Below are positions 26,953-34,877 of a DNA stretch of 37,951 nt, one piece after another. The number at the start of each line of letters is the position of its first letter. Positions within the stretch are counted from its first letter, which is position 1. The position numbers and the translations under genes are program-made. This DNA comes from Bacteroidales bacterium (GTDB taxonomy: Bacteria > Bacteroidota > Bacteroidia > Bacteroidales > UBA932), in NCBI GenBank assembly GCA_022508605.1, contig JAFLUX010000020.1, positions 1-37,951 on the forward strand. The letters run 5' to 3'. The notes below the pieces were generated by a model. It worked only from the letters and a program-made list of their open reading frames with translations, was not told the DNA's origin and searched no databases.

Positions 26953-28427
26953 TTGTCAATGAGTTCTTCAGGGTTTACATCTATGTCGTGCTCTGCGATG
27001 AAATCGTACAGAGTCAATTGGCGGAGAGTATAGTAGTATTGCCAGAAATTCCCGAGGTCGGTGACATACTGCGTGCTGGCCGCGTCGTATTCATTCTGCG
27101 CATTGTTCAGGTCGGTCACGCTCGCCTCTCCCCGGCTGAACGACTCCAGCATGAGGGCGTATCGCTCGGAGGAGATGTCGCGGGCCTTGCGGGAGGCATA
27201 GCACTGGTTGCGCTGGTTGTTGAACTGGCCCACTGCCGAGAACAGCTGCCTGCGGAAATCGTTCTCGCTCTGCGCCACCTGCGCCCGCACCACTTCTTCC
27301 GCCGCCCGTGCCTTCTGGACCCGGCCGCGCCCTGTGCCCCAGTCGAAGATGGGCACGCTGAAACTCAGCCCCACCACCTCCTGGTCCAGAGGTCCGATGT
27401 ATGCGTTGCGAAGCTCGCGGTCCGTCTTGGAGAGACCGAAACGGGCGTTCAGCAGCATGGTGATGCCCCGGTCGGCCTTTGCCTGGGCGACTGCGGACTG
27501 GGCATTGAGTATGGTTATCTCGTTGTCGATGTCGAAAGAAGAGTTCTCCAATGATTTGTTCAGCACGAACTCATAGTCCATGACGACATCCGGAAGATAA
27601 TCGTCGAGGACGGGATCGGGTTCGGCCTTTTCTCCGAGACCCATGAGGGAGTTGAATGCCATCCTCGCCTCCCGCACGGCGACCGAATTGGTGCCTATCG
27701 CTATGCTGTCGTTTATCATGCGCAACTCCAGCTGCAGGCACTCGTCGCGCCTTACCGAGCCGAGGGTCAGGCGCTGCCTGGCGATATCCAGCATACGGCC
27801 GGTGTTGGCATAGCTTTCGGCCGCCGTGCGAAGTTTTATTTCCGCAAGGGCGAGAGCATAATATGCGGCGACCACATCGCCGGAGAGCTTTTCCATGGAC
27901 TCCAGGAAAACCCGTTTGGATTTTTCGTACTCTTTCGGGGAAATGAGCTTGTTCCACTTGAATTTGTTGTAGCTGAAAAGAGGCTGCGAGTATCTGGCCG
28001 TAATGGGCTGGGAATACCATGTCACATTGCCGCGTTCCCCGAACTGGTCTATGCGGGCGAGGTCGGAATAGACGGAAAGGGTGCCACCGGTGAGAGCGAT
28101 GTTCTGGCTCAGGGCAAGCCCGAGGCTGTTCTGCATATTGTTTGTCAGGGAATACTTGACATCGCCAGTCTCGTAGTCCTGCAAAAGCGCAAGGGAACGG
28201 TTGTAGTTCCCTATGTCGCCGTACAGGCTCAAGGACGGAAGCAGGCTCGCCCGGTACGACCTGTAGGCCCAGTAAGAAGATACGAAGCCGAACTTTGCCT
28301 CCTTGGCCGCCACCGACTCCGTCCGGGCCGTGGCAATGGCCTCATTGAGAGTCAGCGGCTGGGCATTCAGCCATTGTCCGGCAATCAAGCCGGCCATACT
28401 CATGAAAATGTACTTCTTCAAAGACAT
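26949..28427 (-). CDS. TolC-family outer-membrane efflux protein
   Basis: The 492-residue product has a signal peptide (cleavage near NAQ). Two repeated helical hairpin regions are typical of the OEP family: the first half around 60-240, the second around 280-460. Motifs are LSLYGDIGNYNRSL and VGLSFSVPIFDWGTGRGRVQKA, the latter being the usual P(I/L)FD.G end of a strand. It forms the outer-membrane exit duct of the efflux system. It starts 44 bases after the upstream beta-propeller gene, with no terminator or promoter visible between. Confidence 0.9.
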   Translation of the reverse strand: MSLKKYIFMSMAGLIAGQWLNAQPLTLNEAIATARTESVAAKEAKFGFVSSYWAYRSYRASLLPSLSLYGDIGNYNRSLALLQDYETGDVKYSLTNNMQNSLGLALSQNIALTGGTLSVYSDLARIDQFGERGNVTWYSQPITARYSQPLFSYNKFKWNKLISPKEYEKSKRVFLESMEKLSGDVVAAYYALALAEIKLRTAAESYANTGRMLDIARQRLTLGSVRRDECLQLELRMINDSIAIGTNSVAVREARMAFNSLMGLGEKAEPDPVLDDYLPDVVMDYEFVLNKSLENSSFDIDNEITILNAQSAVAQAKADRGITMLLNARFGLSKTDRELRNAYIGPLDQEVVGLSFSVPIFDWGTGRGRVQKARAAEEVVRAQVAQSENDFRRQLFSAVGQFNNQRNQCYASRKARDISSERYALMLESFSRGEASVTDLNNAQNEYDAASTQYVTDLGNFWQYYYTLRQLTLYDFIAEHDIDVNPEELIDK

Positions 28428-28471
28428 AATCGTTTCATCCCGTCCTGACGAATGTGTGCAGGCAAGTCAGG

Positions 28472-29587
28472 TCATTTGATTTTCAGCCGGAGCAAAGCCG
28501 GGTTGTTATTCTCAACGCTCCAGAAAGGCCCGTCCTCACCCAAAGGATAGACCTCGCATATCATAGTGTCGGACTGTATATATTTGGGCCACGAATAGAC
28601 TATCTGCCCTCCGACATTGAAGGGGAAACCGGGCAGGAAATTCTCCTCGTCCACTATATGATGATAAATCAGCTTGCCCTCTTTGTATTTCCATATATCG
28701 TAATACATTTTATTGCCGTAAAGATATTCAGCGAACAAATACTCAGAGCTCATCATATAATAGTAATCCGGCATATAAGACGGGCTGTATTTATCCAGCA
28801 AATCCAATGATGCTCGATATTCTATCGGCATTTCGTACTTTCCGAAATCTATATGAAGGAAAGGTTCCATGCGGTCTTGGCAAAGCCTGTAAACCGTATC
28901 TGTGAGGGCCATCTGGTATAGTACGGATTCTCCGACGCTGAAAATCTTGTCAGAATATATTATGGCGGTTTTAGGCCTTTTCTTCAGTGCGGATGATTCG
29001 GCTATCAGTTCCATGCTGTCCATGGAGTAGACGGAATAGCGGCTGGCGGAATCCGCAAGATTGGCTGTGTACAGGCATCCGTTATTAAGCAAAATGCCGG
29101 ACGGGGTGCGTTTCAGCGGGAACTCGCCCCGAAAATCGCCCGTCAAGGAATATTTGAGTATGCGTTTCTTCGAGGATACGTCCTGGACGTACACGGTTCC
29201 TTCCGATTCATCGATGTCAATGCTTGCTATGGACAGGTACTCCTGGGGGCCGCGTCCTTTGCGGGAGAAAATGGAGACAGCCTTTCCCCGGCCGTCTATT
29301 GTGCAGATTTTTCCCCTGCCGTCCAAAACCACATTGTCGCCGAGAATGCCGCAGACGGAAATAAAATTGAACATGGTCGAATCGCTTTCTTCTATCTGAA
29401 ACCCGTCGACATATTCGAACAGTTCCGAAAAATCGGCACCGACTTCCTGCCCCATTGCAAAATCATACGATATGGTGCTTATCTTCCCGCTTTTAGAGCA
29501 AGAAGGCAACACGGCGAACAACGCCACAGACGCAGCCAGCAGAATGCTTATTCCACAGCGGCTTTTGATATTTGACAAGTTTTCCAT
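28472..29587 (-). CDS. 6-bladed beta-propeller lipoprotein (second of a tandem pair)
   Basis: The 371-residue product has a lipoprotein signal (VLPSC). A chain of WD-like beta blades follows: VDGFQIEE, GKICTIDGRGKAV, SRKGRGPQEYLSI, VYVQDVSSKKRILKYSL and others. The GRGPQEY and YVQDVxSKK segments are shared with the upstream gene and characterise the Bacteroidetes 6-bladed beta-propeller family. No catalytic residues were recognised; the role is probably binding or sensing at the envelope. It lies 14 bases after its paralogue and shares a 42-base identical block with it. Confidence 0.8.
   Translation of the reverse strand: MENLSNIKSRCGISILLAASVALFAVLPSCSKSGKISTISYDFAMGQEVGADFSELFEYVDGFQIEESDSTMFNFISVCGILGDNVVLDGRGKICTIDGRGKAVSIFSRKGRGPQEYLSIASIDIDESEGTVYVQDVSSKKRILKYSLTGDFRGEFPLKRTPSGILLNNGCLYTANLADSASRYSVYSMDSMELIAESSALKKRPKTAIIYSDKIFSVGESVLYQMALTDTVYRLCQDRMEPFLHIDFGKYEMPIEYRASLDLLDKYSPSYMPDYYYMMSSEYLFAEYLYGNKMYYDIWKYKEGKLIYHHIVDEENFLPGFPFNVGGQIVYSWPKYIQSDTMICEVYPLGEDGPFWSVENNNPALLRLKIK
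28659..28700. repeat. Direct repeat copy 2 (42 identical bases)
   Basis: This copy lies inside the second propeller gene; the other copy is at 29789-29830 in the first. The block encodes the WKYKEGKLIYHH stretch. Both are in the same frame and strand, 1130 bases apart. Confidence 0.9.
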
Positions 29588-29601
29588 TACAGTATTGTAT
29601 T

Positions 29602-30708
29602 TTATTTAATCTTCAACTTGAGCAGCACAGGATTGTTGTTTTCAGTAGTCCAGAAAGGGCCTTTCTTGTTCATGGTATAGACCTCGCAAATCACTGTGTC
29701 CGAATGTATATATATTGGCCAGGCACGGACGGTCTGTCCATTGACGGTTATAGGGAAACCGGGCCGGTTATTAAATATGTCCGCCTTGTGATGATAAATC
29801 AGCTTGCCCTCTTTGTATTTCCATATATCGAAATACCTTTTATTGCCGTAATAATATTCGGCGAACAGGTAATCCGTGCTCATGTCATAGCTATATCCAT
29901 TTATATAGGAACGCTCATGCCTGTCAATCAGGTCTATCGAACTTAAGTATTTCAAAGGCATGGTATACTTTCCATGGTCTATGCAGAGAAAGGGGGTCAT
30001 ACGGTCCTGATTTATCTTGTATACAGTGTTGGTCAGGGCCTGCTGGTAGAACACCGACCCATCGAGCTCAAAAATTTTGTCATAGTACACCATCGCCGTT
30101 TTCCGGGTCTCTTTCAATATGGAGGACTCGTATTTCAATTCCATGTCGTCCAAAGAATAAACGCTGTAGCTGCTCGTTGCGCCCGGCAAGTTCGTGACAT
30201 ACAGATACCCGTCATTTATCAGTATGCCGGAAGGCAGGTATTTCAAGGGAACTGCTCCGCAAAACGTACCGTCAAAAGAATATCTGTAAATTTCTTTTTT
30301 AGATGCCACATCCTGTACATACAGCATACGCCGGGATTCATCCACGGCGAGATTCCCGATTTCCAGATACTCCTGAGGGCCGCGTCCCTGACGAGAAACA
30401 ACAGACACGACCTTACCGCGATTGTCAATGACACAGATTCTTTTTGACGGCATTAAATCATGCAGCACGATATCGTCGCCGACAAGCCCCTCTACCGAAA
30501 TATAACTGAATACTGACTCGTCGCTTTCTTCAATCTGGATTCCGCCGATGACCTCGAACAACTTTGAGAAATCCATGCTCACCTCCCCGTTCATCGATAT
30601 CCGGTTGTACGAAATCGTATTAATCGACCCTTCTTTCGAAAAAGAGGTGATGACGGCCGCCAAAGACAGAAAAACGAGCAATCGGGCAAGTGTCCTGAGA
30701 AAAGTCAT
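29602..30708 (-). CDS. 6-bladed beta-propeller protein without lipobox Cys (first of a tandem pair)
   Basis: The 368-residue paralogue of the following gene has the same order of blade motifs, including GRGPQEYLEI and YVQDVASKKEIYRYS. The ATG at 30708 is preferred over an in-frame GTG at 30732. The signal sequence ends in VITSFSKEGS, while the paralogue reads VLPSCSKSGK at the same place. The lipidation Cys is thus replaced by Phe (TTT; TGT would be Cys). The protein may stay as an uncleaved membrane anchor or be released. The function is unknown; a ligand-binding or envelope-sensing role is inferred from the family and from the divergent regulator gene. Confidence 0.8.
   Translation of the reverse strand: MTFLRTLARLLVFLSLAAVITSFSKEGSINTISYNRISMNGEVSMDFSKLFEVIGGIQIEESDESVFSYISVEGLVGDDIVLHDLMPSKRICVIDNRGKVVSVVSRQGRGPQEYLEIGNLAVDESRRMLYVQDVASKKEIYRYSFDGTFCGAVPLKYLPSGILINDGYLYVTNLPGATSSYSVYSLDDMELKYESSILKETRKTAMVYYDKIFELDGSVFYQQALTNTVYKINQDRMTPFLCIDHGKYTMPLKYLSSIDLIDRHERSYINGYSYDMSTDYLFAEYYYGNKRYFDIWKYKEGKLIYHHKADIFNNRPGFPITVNGQTVRAWPIYIHSDTVICEVYTMNKKGPFWTTENNNPVLLKLKIK
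29789..29830. repeat. Direct repeat copy 1 (42 identical bases)
   Basis: Identical to 28659-28700. It is flanked by weaker similarity, so the two genes are recent duplicates or have undergone gene conversion here. Confidence 0.9.
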
Positions 30709-30755
30709 TTTAGTTTTATTAAGCAATAGCACATTATTAAATATATTGTCGAATG

Positions 30756-30788
30756 CAAAGCTATTTATTTTTTTTTTTTACAAACAAA
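30756..30788 (-). promoter_or_regulatory. Promoter of the beta-propeller / efflux unit
   Basis: On the minus strand TTTG (30788-30785), a 21-base spacer and TAGCTTTG (30763-30756) match the consensus fully. The spacer is almost pure A/T. The leader to the ATG at 30708 is about 44 nt. Confidence 0.75.
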
Positions 30789-31135
30789 AAATATTTGCAC
30801 ATAATGCCGTTGTTGCCATTCCCTGAGAATGGTCGAGACTTTTGGGGTGGTGCCTTACCGTGCAAAAATACACTGATTTTGCCGAATAGGCCAAAGAGGC
30901 CATTGAAAAAATTCTAACAAGAAATGACGCAAAAACGGCACCACACGCACCTCTGAGGCCGTTTTCGATGTCCTGTCAGGCGAAAATCCTAACGCGCCTA
31001 CGACCCTGGCGCAGAATGCGCTGATTCTCAATACATTACCACAACACCAAGAACCCCGCATCCGCAATGTTATATGAACACGCTGATATAAAGCGAATTA
31101 TATGGATATTTATGGAGAATCGACGCCTTTCCTCT
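30789..31135. other. Intergenic region between the propeller genes and the TPR regulator
   Basis: About 350 bases hold no convincing gene. They contain a second minus-strand consensus promoter (30863-30895), a short CCATTC/GAATGG hairpin (near 30820-30836) and an 8-base inverted repeat AAAACGGC/GCCGTTTT (30932-30939 with 30958-30965). A 70-codon minus-strand frame at 30855-31067 looks spurious. The stretch could hold a small RNA, the operator of the divergent regulator, or the scar of a repeat element. Confidence 0.5.
30863..30895 (-). promoter_or_regulatory. Second, upstream minus-strand promoter
   Basis: TTTG (30895-30892), 21 bases, TATTTTTG (30870-30863) on the minus strand: a full consensus match about 107 bases upstream of the other promoter. 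It would either drive the same operon with a long leader or a short separate transcript. Confidence 0.6.
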
Positions 31136-31167
31136 TTTGTTTTCTTCGCCTTGAATAATTAATTTCG
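31136..31167 (+). promoter_or_regulatory. Probable promoter of the TPR regulator gene
   Basis: TTTG (31136-31139), 20 bases, TAATTTCG (31160-31167), one mismatch from TAnnTTTG. It ends five bases before the ATG, which would give a nearly leaderless mRNA. Confidence 0.5.
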
Positions 31168-31172
31168 CAAAT

Positions 31173-32879
31173 ATGAAATCACACCTTATCAAGTTTGCTA
31201 TCGTCCTCGCGGCATTCTTTTCCATGCTCTCCTGCGGAGGCGGAACGAAGACCGCGAAGATTCTCGATGATGTTGCCGGATACATTCAGGATGCGCCTGA
31301 CAGCGCACTTGCCGCAATCAGGTCGATAGACACCCTCGACCTTATTACCGCACGTATGCGCGCAAAGTATTCGCTGCTGCATGCAATGGCCCTCGACAAA
31401 AACTATATAGACACGACAAATGTCAGCATAGTCATGCCCGCCGTCCGCTATTATGAAAGGCACGGCAATGCCGACGACAAACTCAAGGCCCTGTACTACC
31501 TCGGTAGAATACAATACAATGCCGGGGCGAATTATGAAGCCATGTCGACTTTTACAAAGGCTCTGCAGTATGCGGACGAGGCAGATGACAAAAAATATGT
31601 GGGTATGTTATATGCCATAATCGGATTTGAATATAGGGAGAACACTAACCATGAAGAAGCTCTCCCATATTTCGAGAAAGCGTATGAGTGCATGAAGTCC
31701 GTTCCTGGGCTTGAGTCACACAGCAGCAAAGCCCTTTATGATTTAGCATCTGCCTATTATAGTGTCTTACAGATAAACAAAGCAGAAACAATACTCCAGG
31801 ATATGTTGCAGAATAAGGCTATCCCGCAGAGGACAAGATCTAAAGCTTACACCAAACTCGCTCTAATCTGGGTGTCCGCATATGGCGGAAAAGAGGCCGA
31901 GTCCGTGGCGTTATTTGAAACGGCTCTCAACAACGGCGCAGGTTTAGCGGCACAACAGTGGGGCGCCTATGCCTACGCATTGGGGGCAACGGGGCAAAAG
32001 GCCAAAGCAGATGCGATTTTCGACAGGCTTCTTTCATCTTCAGATTCTTTGTACATAGCATCCGGCAGTTTCTGGAGAAGCAGGGTTGAAGAAAAAGAGG
32101 GCAGGTACAAAGAGGCCTACGAAGACTACAAAAGCGCCATGCAATTCAAGGAAAATGATTTGCGCAAAGCCCTCTATCAATCTATGGCAAGGGCCCAGAA
32201 AGACTATTTCGAGGCGCAAAGTCTCGCAGAAAAGAGCCGTGCCGAAGTGAGGCGCTTCTATTATCTGACGGCCATACTCGCTCTCATCATTGCACTCATA
32301 TTGATTACCGCCACTTTTATACGACGCAGCCGGAGAATACTCGCGGAAAAGGACGGCATCGCCGAACTGGCCGACCTTGCAGAATTGCAGCTGCGGGAGG
32401 CCGAAAAGAAGACGGATGCGTTATTGTCGCAGCTAAATGACAGGGAATGCGCACTTGCCGGGCTGAAAGCCGAATATGCGAGGATGTACAAAGACAAATT
32501 CTCCTATTTGTCAAGACTGTGCGAGGCATATTATACCGCCGACAACTACAAGGAACCGAGCGCCAAGGTCTATTCGCAGGTGAAAGAAATGATAGCGGAT
32601 ATACGCAGCGACAAGAAAGGACAGAAACACTTCGAGAAGATGATAGACCGCGACCTCGACAATATCATGACGCATTTCAGGGAAGATTTCCCGATGTACG
32701 GGGAAGACGACTACCGCTTCGTAAGCTATATCTTCGTCGGATTCGACACCGTGACGCTGATGGCCATTTTCCAAATGCCATCCTCCGGGTCCGTGTATAT
32801 GAAGAAATCACGCATGAAAAAGGCCATCATGGAGTCAGGCTCGCAGTACCGCGAGCAATACCTCCGGATGTTCGCATAA
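31173..32879 (+). CDS. TPR, single-TM regulator with cytoplasmic C-terminal domain (signal-sensing, trans-envelope)
   Basis: The 568-residue protein has a signal peptide with a lipobox-like SMLSC (Cys21). Tetratricopeptide-like helix pairs follow (about 60-350; LKALYYLGRIQYNAGANYEAM, EEALPYFEKAYECM and others). A TM helix is near 361-382, followed by RRSRR, which argues for a cytoplasmic C-terminus. A coiled-coil region comes next, then a terminal domain (about 505-568; DDYRFVSYIFVGFDTVTLMAIFQ ... VYMKKSRMKKAI) with a LuxR-like helix-turn-helix outline. The layout suggests a one-component regulator with a periplasmic sensor half. It lies divergent from the propeller genes, which are its likely targets. 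DNA binding is inferred. Confidence 0.75.
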   Translation: MKSHLIKFAIVLAAFFSMLSCGGGTKTAKILDDVAGYIQDAPDSALAAIRSIDTLDLITARMRAKYSLLHAMALDKNYIDTTNVSIVMPAVRYYERHGNADDKLKALYYLGRIQYNAGANYEAMSTFTKALQYADEADDKKYVGMLYAIIGFEYRENTNHEEALPYFEKAYECMKSVPGLESHSSKALYDLASAYYSVLQINKAETILQDMLQNKAIPQRTRSKAYTKLALIWVSAYGGKEAESVALFETALNNGAGLAAQQWGAYAYALGATGQKAKADAIFDRLLSSSDSLYIASGSFWRSRVEEKEGRYKEAYEDYKSAMQFKENDLRKALYQSMARAQKDYFEAQSLAEKSRAEVRRFYYLTAILALIIALILITATFIRRSRRILAEKDGIAELADLAELQLREAEKKTDALLSQLNDRECALAGLKAEYARMYKDKFSYLSRLCEAYYTADNYKEPSAKVYSQVKEMIADIRSDKKGQKHFEKMIDRDLDNIMTHFREDFPMYGEDDYRFVSYIFVGFDTVTLMAIFQMPSSGSVYMKKSRMKKAIMESGSQYREQYLRMFA

Positions 32880-32904
32880 AAGAGACGGCATATGGTGCCG
32901 TCTC
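32878..32904 (-). terminator. Terminator of the nadE-pepP-hemW operon
   Basis: GAGACGGC (32882-32889) pairs with GCCGTCTC (32897-32904). On the minus strand it is followed by TTTT, so it serves hemW; the plus-strand side lacks a T-run, but the hairpin may also slow the convergent regulator transcript. Confidence 0.7.
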
Positions 32905-32924
32905 ATACCGCGCAGCGATAGATT

Positions 32925-33950
32925 TCATATCAGGCTGGAAATGATTGAGTCGGAGACGAACCATCGGTCTTCCGGGATGCGTACATTGCCCGGAATTGCA
33001 GAGGGCGGAAGACCGGAATCGGGGAGCAGCGATGCAGGAACGCCGTCCGCGGTGCGCAGACCGAGCATTATGCGTTCTTCCCGTATTTCCTCCGCTGTCA
33101 GAAACTCCATCTCCGCCGTCCAGCCGCTCAAGGACTCGGAGTTGTGCCTGCGGACTCCCTCCCCCACAAGCGAATGGGCTCCGGGGCCTAATCCGGCATA
33201 CGGTGCCCTTGTCCAGTAGGCGCTGTTGTGTACGGCCCTTTTCCCGGGGACGGCCCAGTTGGATATTTCGTAATGTTCGTATCCTGCATCGCACAGCATT
33301 CCGCTTATCAGGCTGTACTGGGCGCTGCACTCCCCGTCGGCAAGTTCCTCGTAGCGCCCCTCCCCCGCGAGGCGGCCAAGCGCGCTTCCCTCCTCCACGG
33401 ACAACTGATATGCGGATATATGCTCCGGGTGCCATTGCAGGATGCCGGACAGGGTGTCCCGCAGCATGCGCGCATCCATACCGTTTATGCCGAAGATGAC
33501 GTCGACGCTGATGTTCTCGAAGCCAGCGTCGCGCAGCGTCATGAAAGCCCGTCCGGCCGCTGCGGCATCGTGCCGGCGGTTCATCCAGCGCAGCATCCCG
33601 TCATCGAGCGACTGCACCCCCATGCTCACCCGGTCCACCCCGATACCGCGCAGGCCGCGGGCATATTCGGCGGTGATGTCGTCAGGGTTGGCCTCCACGG
33701 TCCACTCGCTCCAGCTGCGCCCTCCGCAGGCGTCGGCGATGCGGGCCATGCAAGACAGAGGCAGCACCGATGGGGTGCCGCCTCCGAAATACAATGTATC
33801 TACCGCCGCAGATGCGGCTATCTCGTCTTTTCGCGAACCGGCCTCCGCGCATATCTCATCCGCAAAGGCTTCGTCCGGACAGGCGCGCACCGAGTAGAAA
33901 TCGCAGTATGTGCAGAAACTCCTGCAAAAAGGCATGTGGACGTATACCAT
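32925..33950 (-). CDS. hemW: Radical SAM family heme chaperone HemW
   Basis: HemW binds heme and a [4Fe-4S] cluster and is thought to insert heme into client proteins; it is related to oxygen-independent coproporphyrinogen III oxidase HemN. The 341-residue protein has the cluster motif CRSFCTYCDF (Cys9, 13, 16). The glycine-rich LYFGGGTPS SAM-binding segment and the VEANPDD, SMGVQSLDD and ISVDVIFGI strands follow. It is short of the usual 370-380, mostly at the C-terminus. The start overlaps the coiled-coil gene stop by one base. Confidence 0.9.
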   Translation of the reverse strand: MVYVHMPFCRSFCTYCDFYSVRACPDEAFADEICAEAGSRKDEIAASAAVDTLYFGGGTPSVLPLSCMARIADACGGRSWSEWTVEANPDDITAEYARGLRGIGVDRVSMGVQSLDDGMLRWMNRRHDAAAAGRAFMTLRDAGFENISVDVIFGINGMDARMLRDTLSGILQWHPEHISAYQLSVEEGSALGRLAGEGRYEELADGECSAQYSLISGMLCDAGYEHYEISNWAVPGKRAVHNSAYWTRAPYAGLGPGAHSLVGEGVRRHNSESLSGWTAEMEFLTAEEIREERIMLGLRTADGVPASLLPDSGLPPSAIPGNVRIPEDRWFVSDSIISSLI

Positions 33951-34864
33951 CAGCGCAGCATCAGCTCGGCGCTGCCAAGACGCGACTGCGAGGTGAAGGC
34001 CTCGACCGTGTATATACCCTTGTCGAAAGCCGGGATGTTGTTCACATAGATGCTGAGCTCCACTTCCTGCCCTTCATAGTCAACCTCGCGGGATGCGGTA
34101 GCGGCGAGTGTCTCGCCTCCGAGAGTGAATGAAGTTCCGCGGCCGTCGTCGAGCAGGTTGCCGGCAGGATCCTTGACACGCACGTAGATGCGCACCGGGC
34201 CGGCCTCCGCCAAGGCGTTTTCCACGAGGCTGAGGGTAACGAGCAGCCGGGTGACGTTTTTGCTGCGGTCTACGACCTTGCCTGCATTGTTATAGGCTTC
34301 AAGACGTATGCCCCTGGCCTTGAGCTGGGAGCCGGTGACGACCTTGTCGGTGAGCGTCTCCACCTGGGCGGTGAGCTGTTCGCTGCGCCTTCTGTGTTCG
34401 GCTGCCTCGCGGCGCGCATTGGCCGCATCCACGGTAAGCTTGTGGTTGAGCTGGTTGAGCGAATCTATCTGCACTATGTAACCGCGCATGATCGAGCGCA
34501 GGGTGCCCAGTTCCTTTTCGTACTGGCGCATCTTCACCCGGTTCGTTGCCTCCGTATTCTTGATGCGGTCTATGAGCTGGGCCACCTCCTCGCGAGAAGA
34601 GTCGAGCTGGAGGTTGATGGCGTCGTAGTCCGAGGACAGGGCCTCATAATCGCCCTGCAGGGCTATTATCTGCTCCGTCAGCTCCTGCTTTTCGATATTG
34701 AGCTGCCCCACAAGGGTGGTCTTCTGGTAGAGCACGTAAGCCAAAACCGCGGCGAGCACGGCCGCCACGACGATCATCACATACATCAGCGTCCGGGCAC
34801 TGCCGTTCTGCTTGCGCTCGGCTTCTTTGCGCTCGAGCCTCTCGAGGGGATCTTCTCTTTCCAT
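33950..34864 (-). CDS. Coiled-coil, single-TM protein, function unknown
   Basis: The 304-residue product has a charged cytoplasmic N-terminus and one TM helix (about 22-44, ARTLMYVMIVVAAVLAAVLAYVLY). A long coiled coil follows (about 50-180, with heptads around LTEQIIALQGDYEALSSDYD), then a C-terminal beta-rich domain (about 195-304) facing the periplasm. An in-frame TTG further upstream (34888) is not used as the start because it would overlap pepP. The gene lies between pepP and hemW in the same operon. It resembles Bacteroidetes proteins often mislabelled as SMC-like; the function is unknown. Confidence 0.72.
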   Translation of the reverse strand: MEREDPLERLERKEAERKQNGSARTLMYVMIVVAAVLAAVLAYVLYQKTTLVGQLNIEKQELTEQIIALQGDYEALSSDYDAINLQLDSSREEVAQLIDRIKNTEATNRVKMRQYEKELGTLRSIMRGYIVQIDSLNQLNHKLTVDAANARREAAEHRRRSEQLTAQVETLTDKVVTGSQLKARGIRLEAYNNAGKVVDRSKNVTRLLVTLSLVENALAEAGPVRIYVRVKDPAGNLLDDGRGTSFTLGGETLAATASREVDYEGQEVELSIYVNNIPAFDKGIYTVEAFTSQSRLGSAELMLR

Positions 34865-34877
34865 ATTCAGTTGGGTT

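Noticed and set aside
30855..31067. A 70-codon frame in the intergenic region
   Set aside because: Its composition is unlike the neighbouring genes, it has no recognisable domain, and its frame ends at the promoter at 30863.
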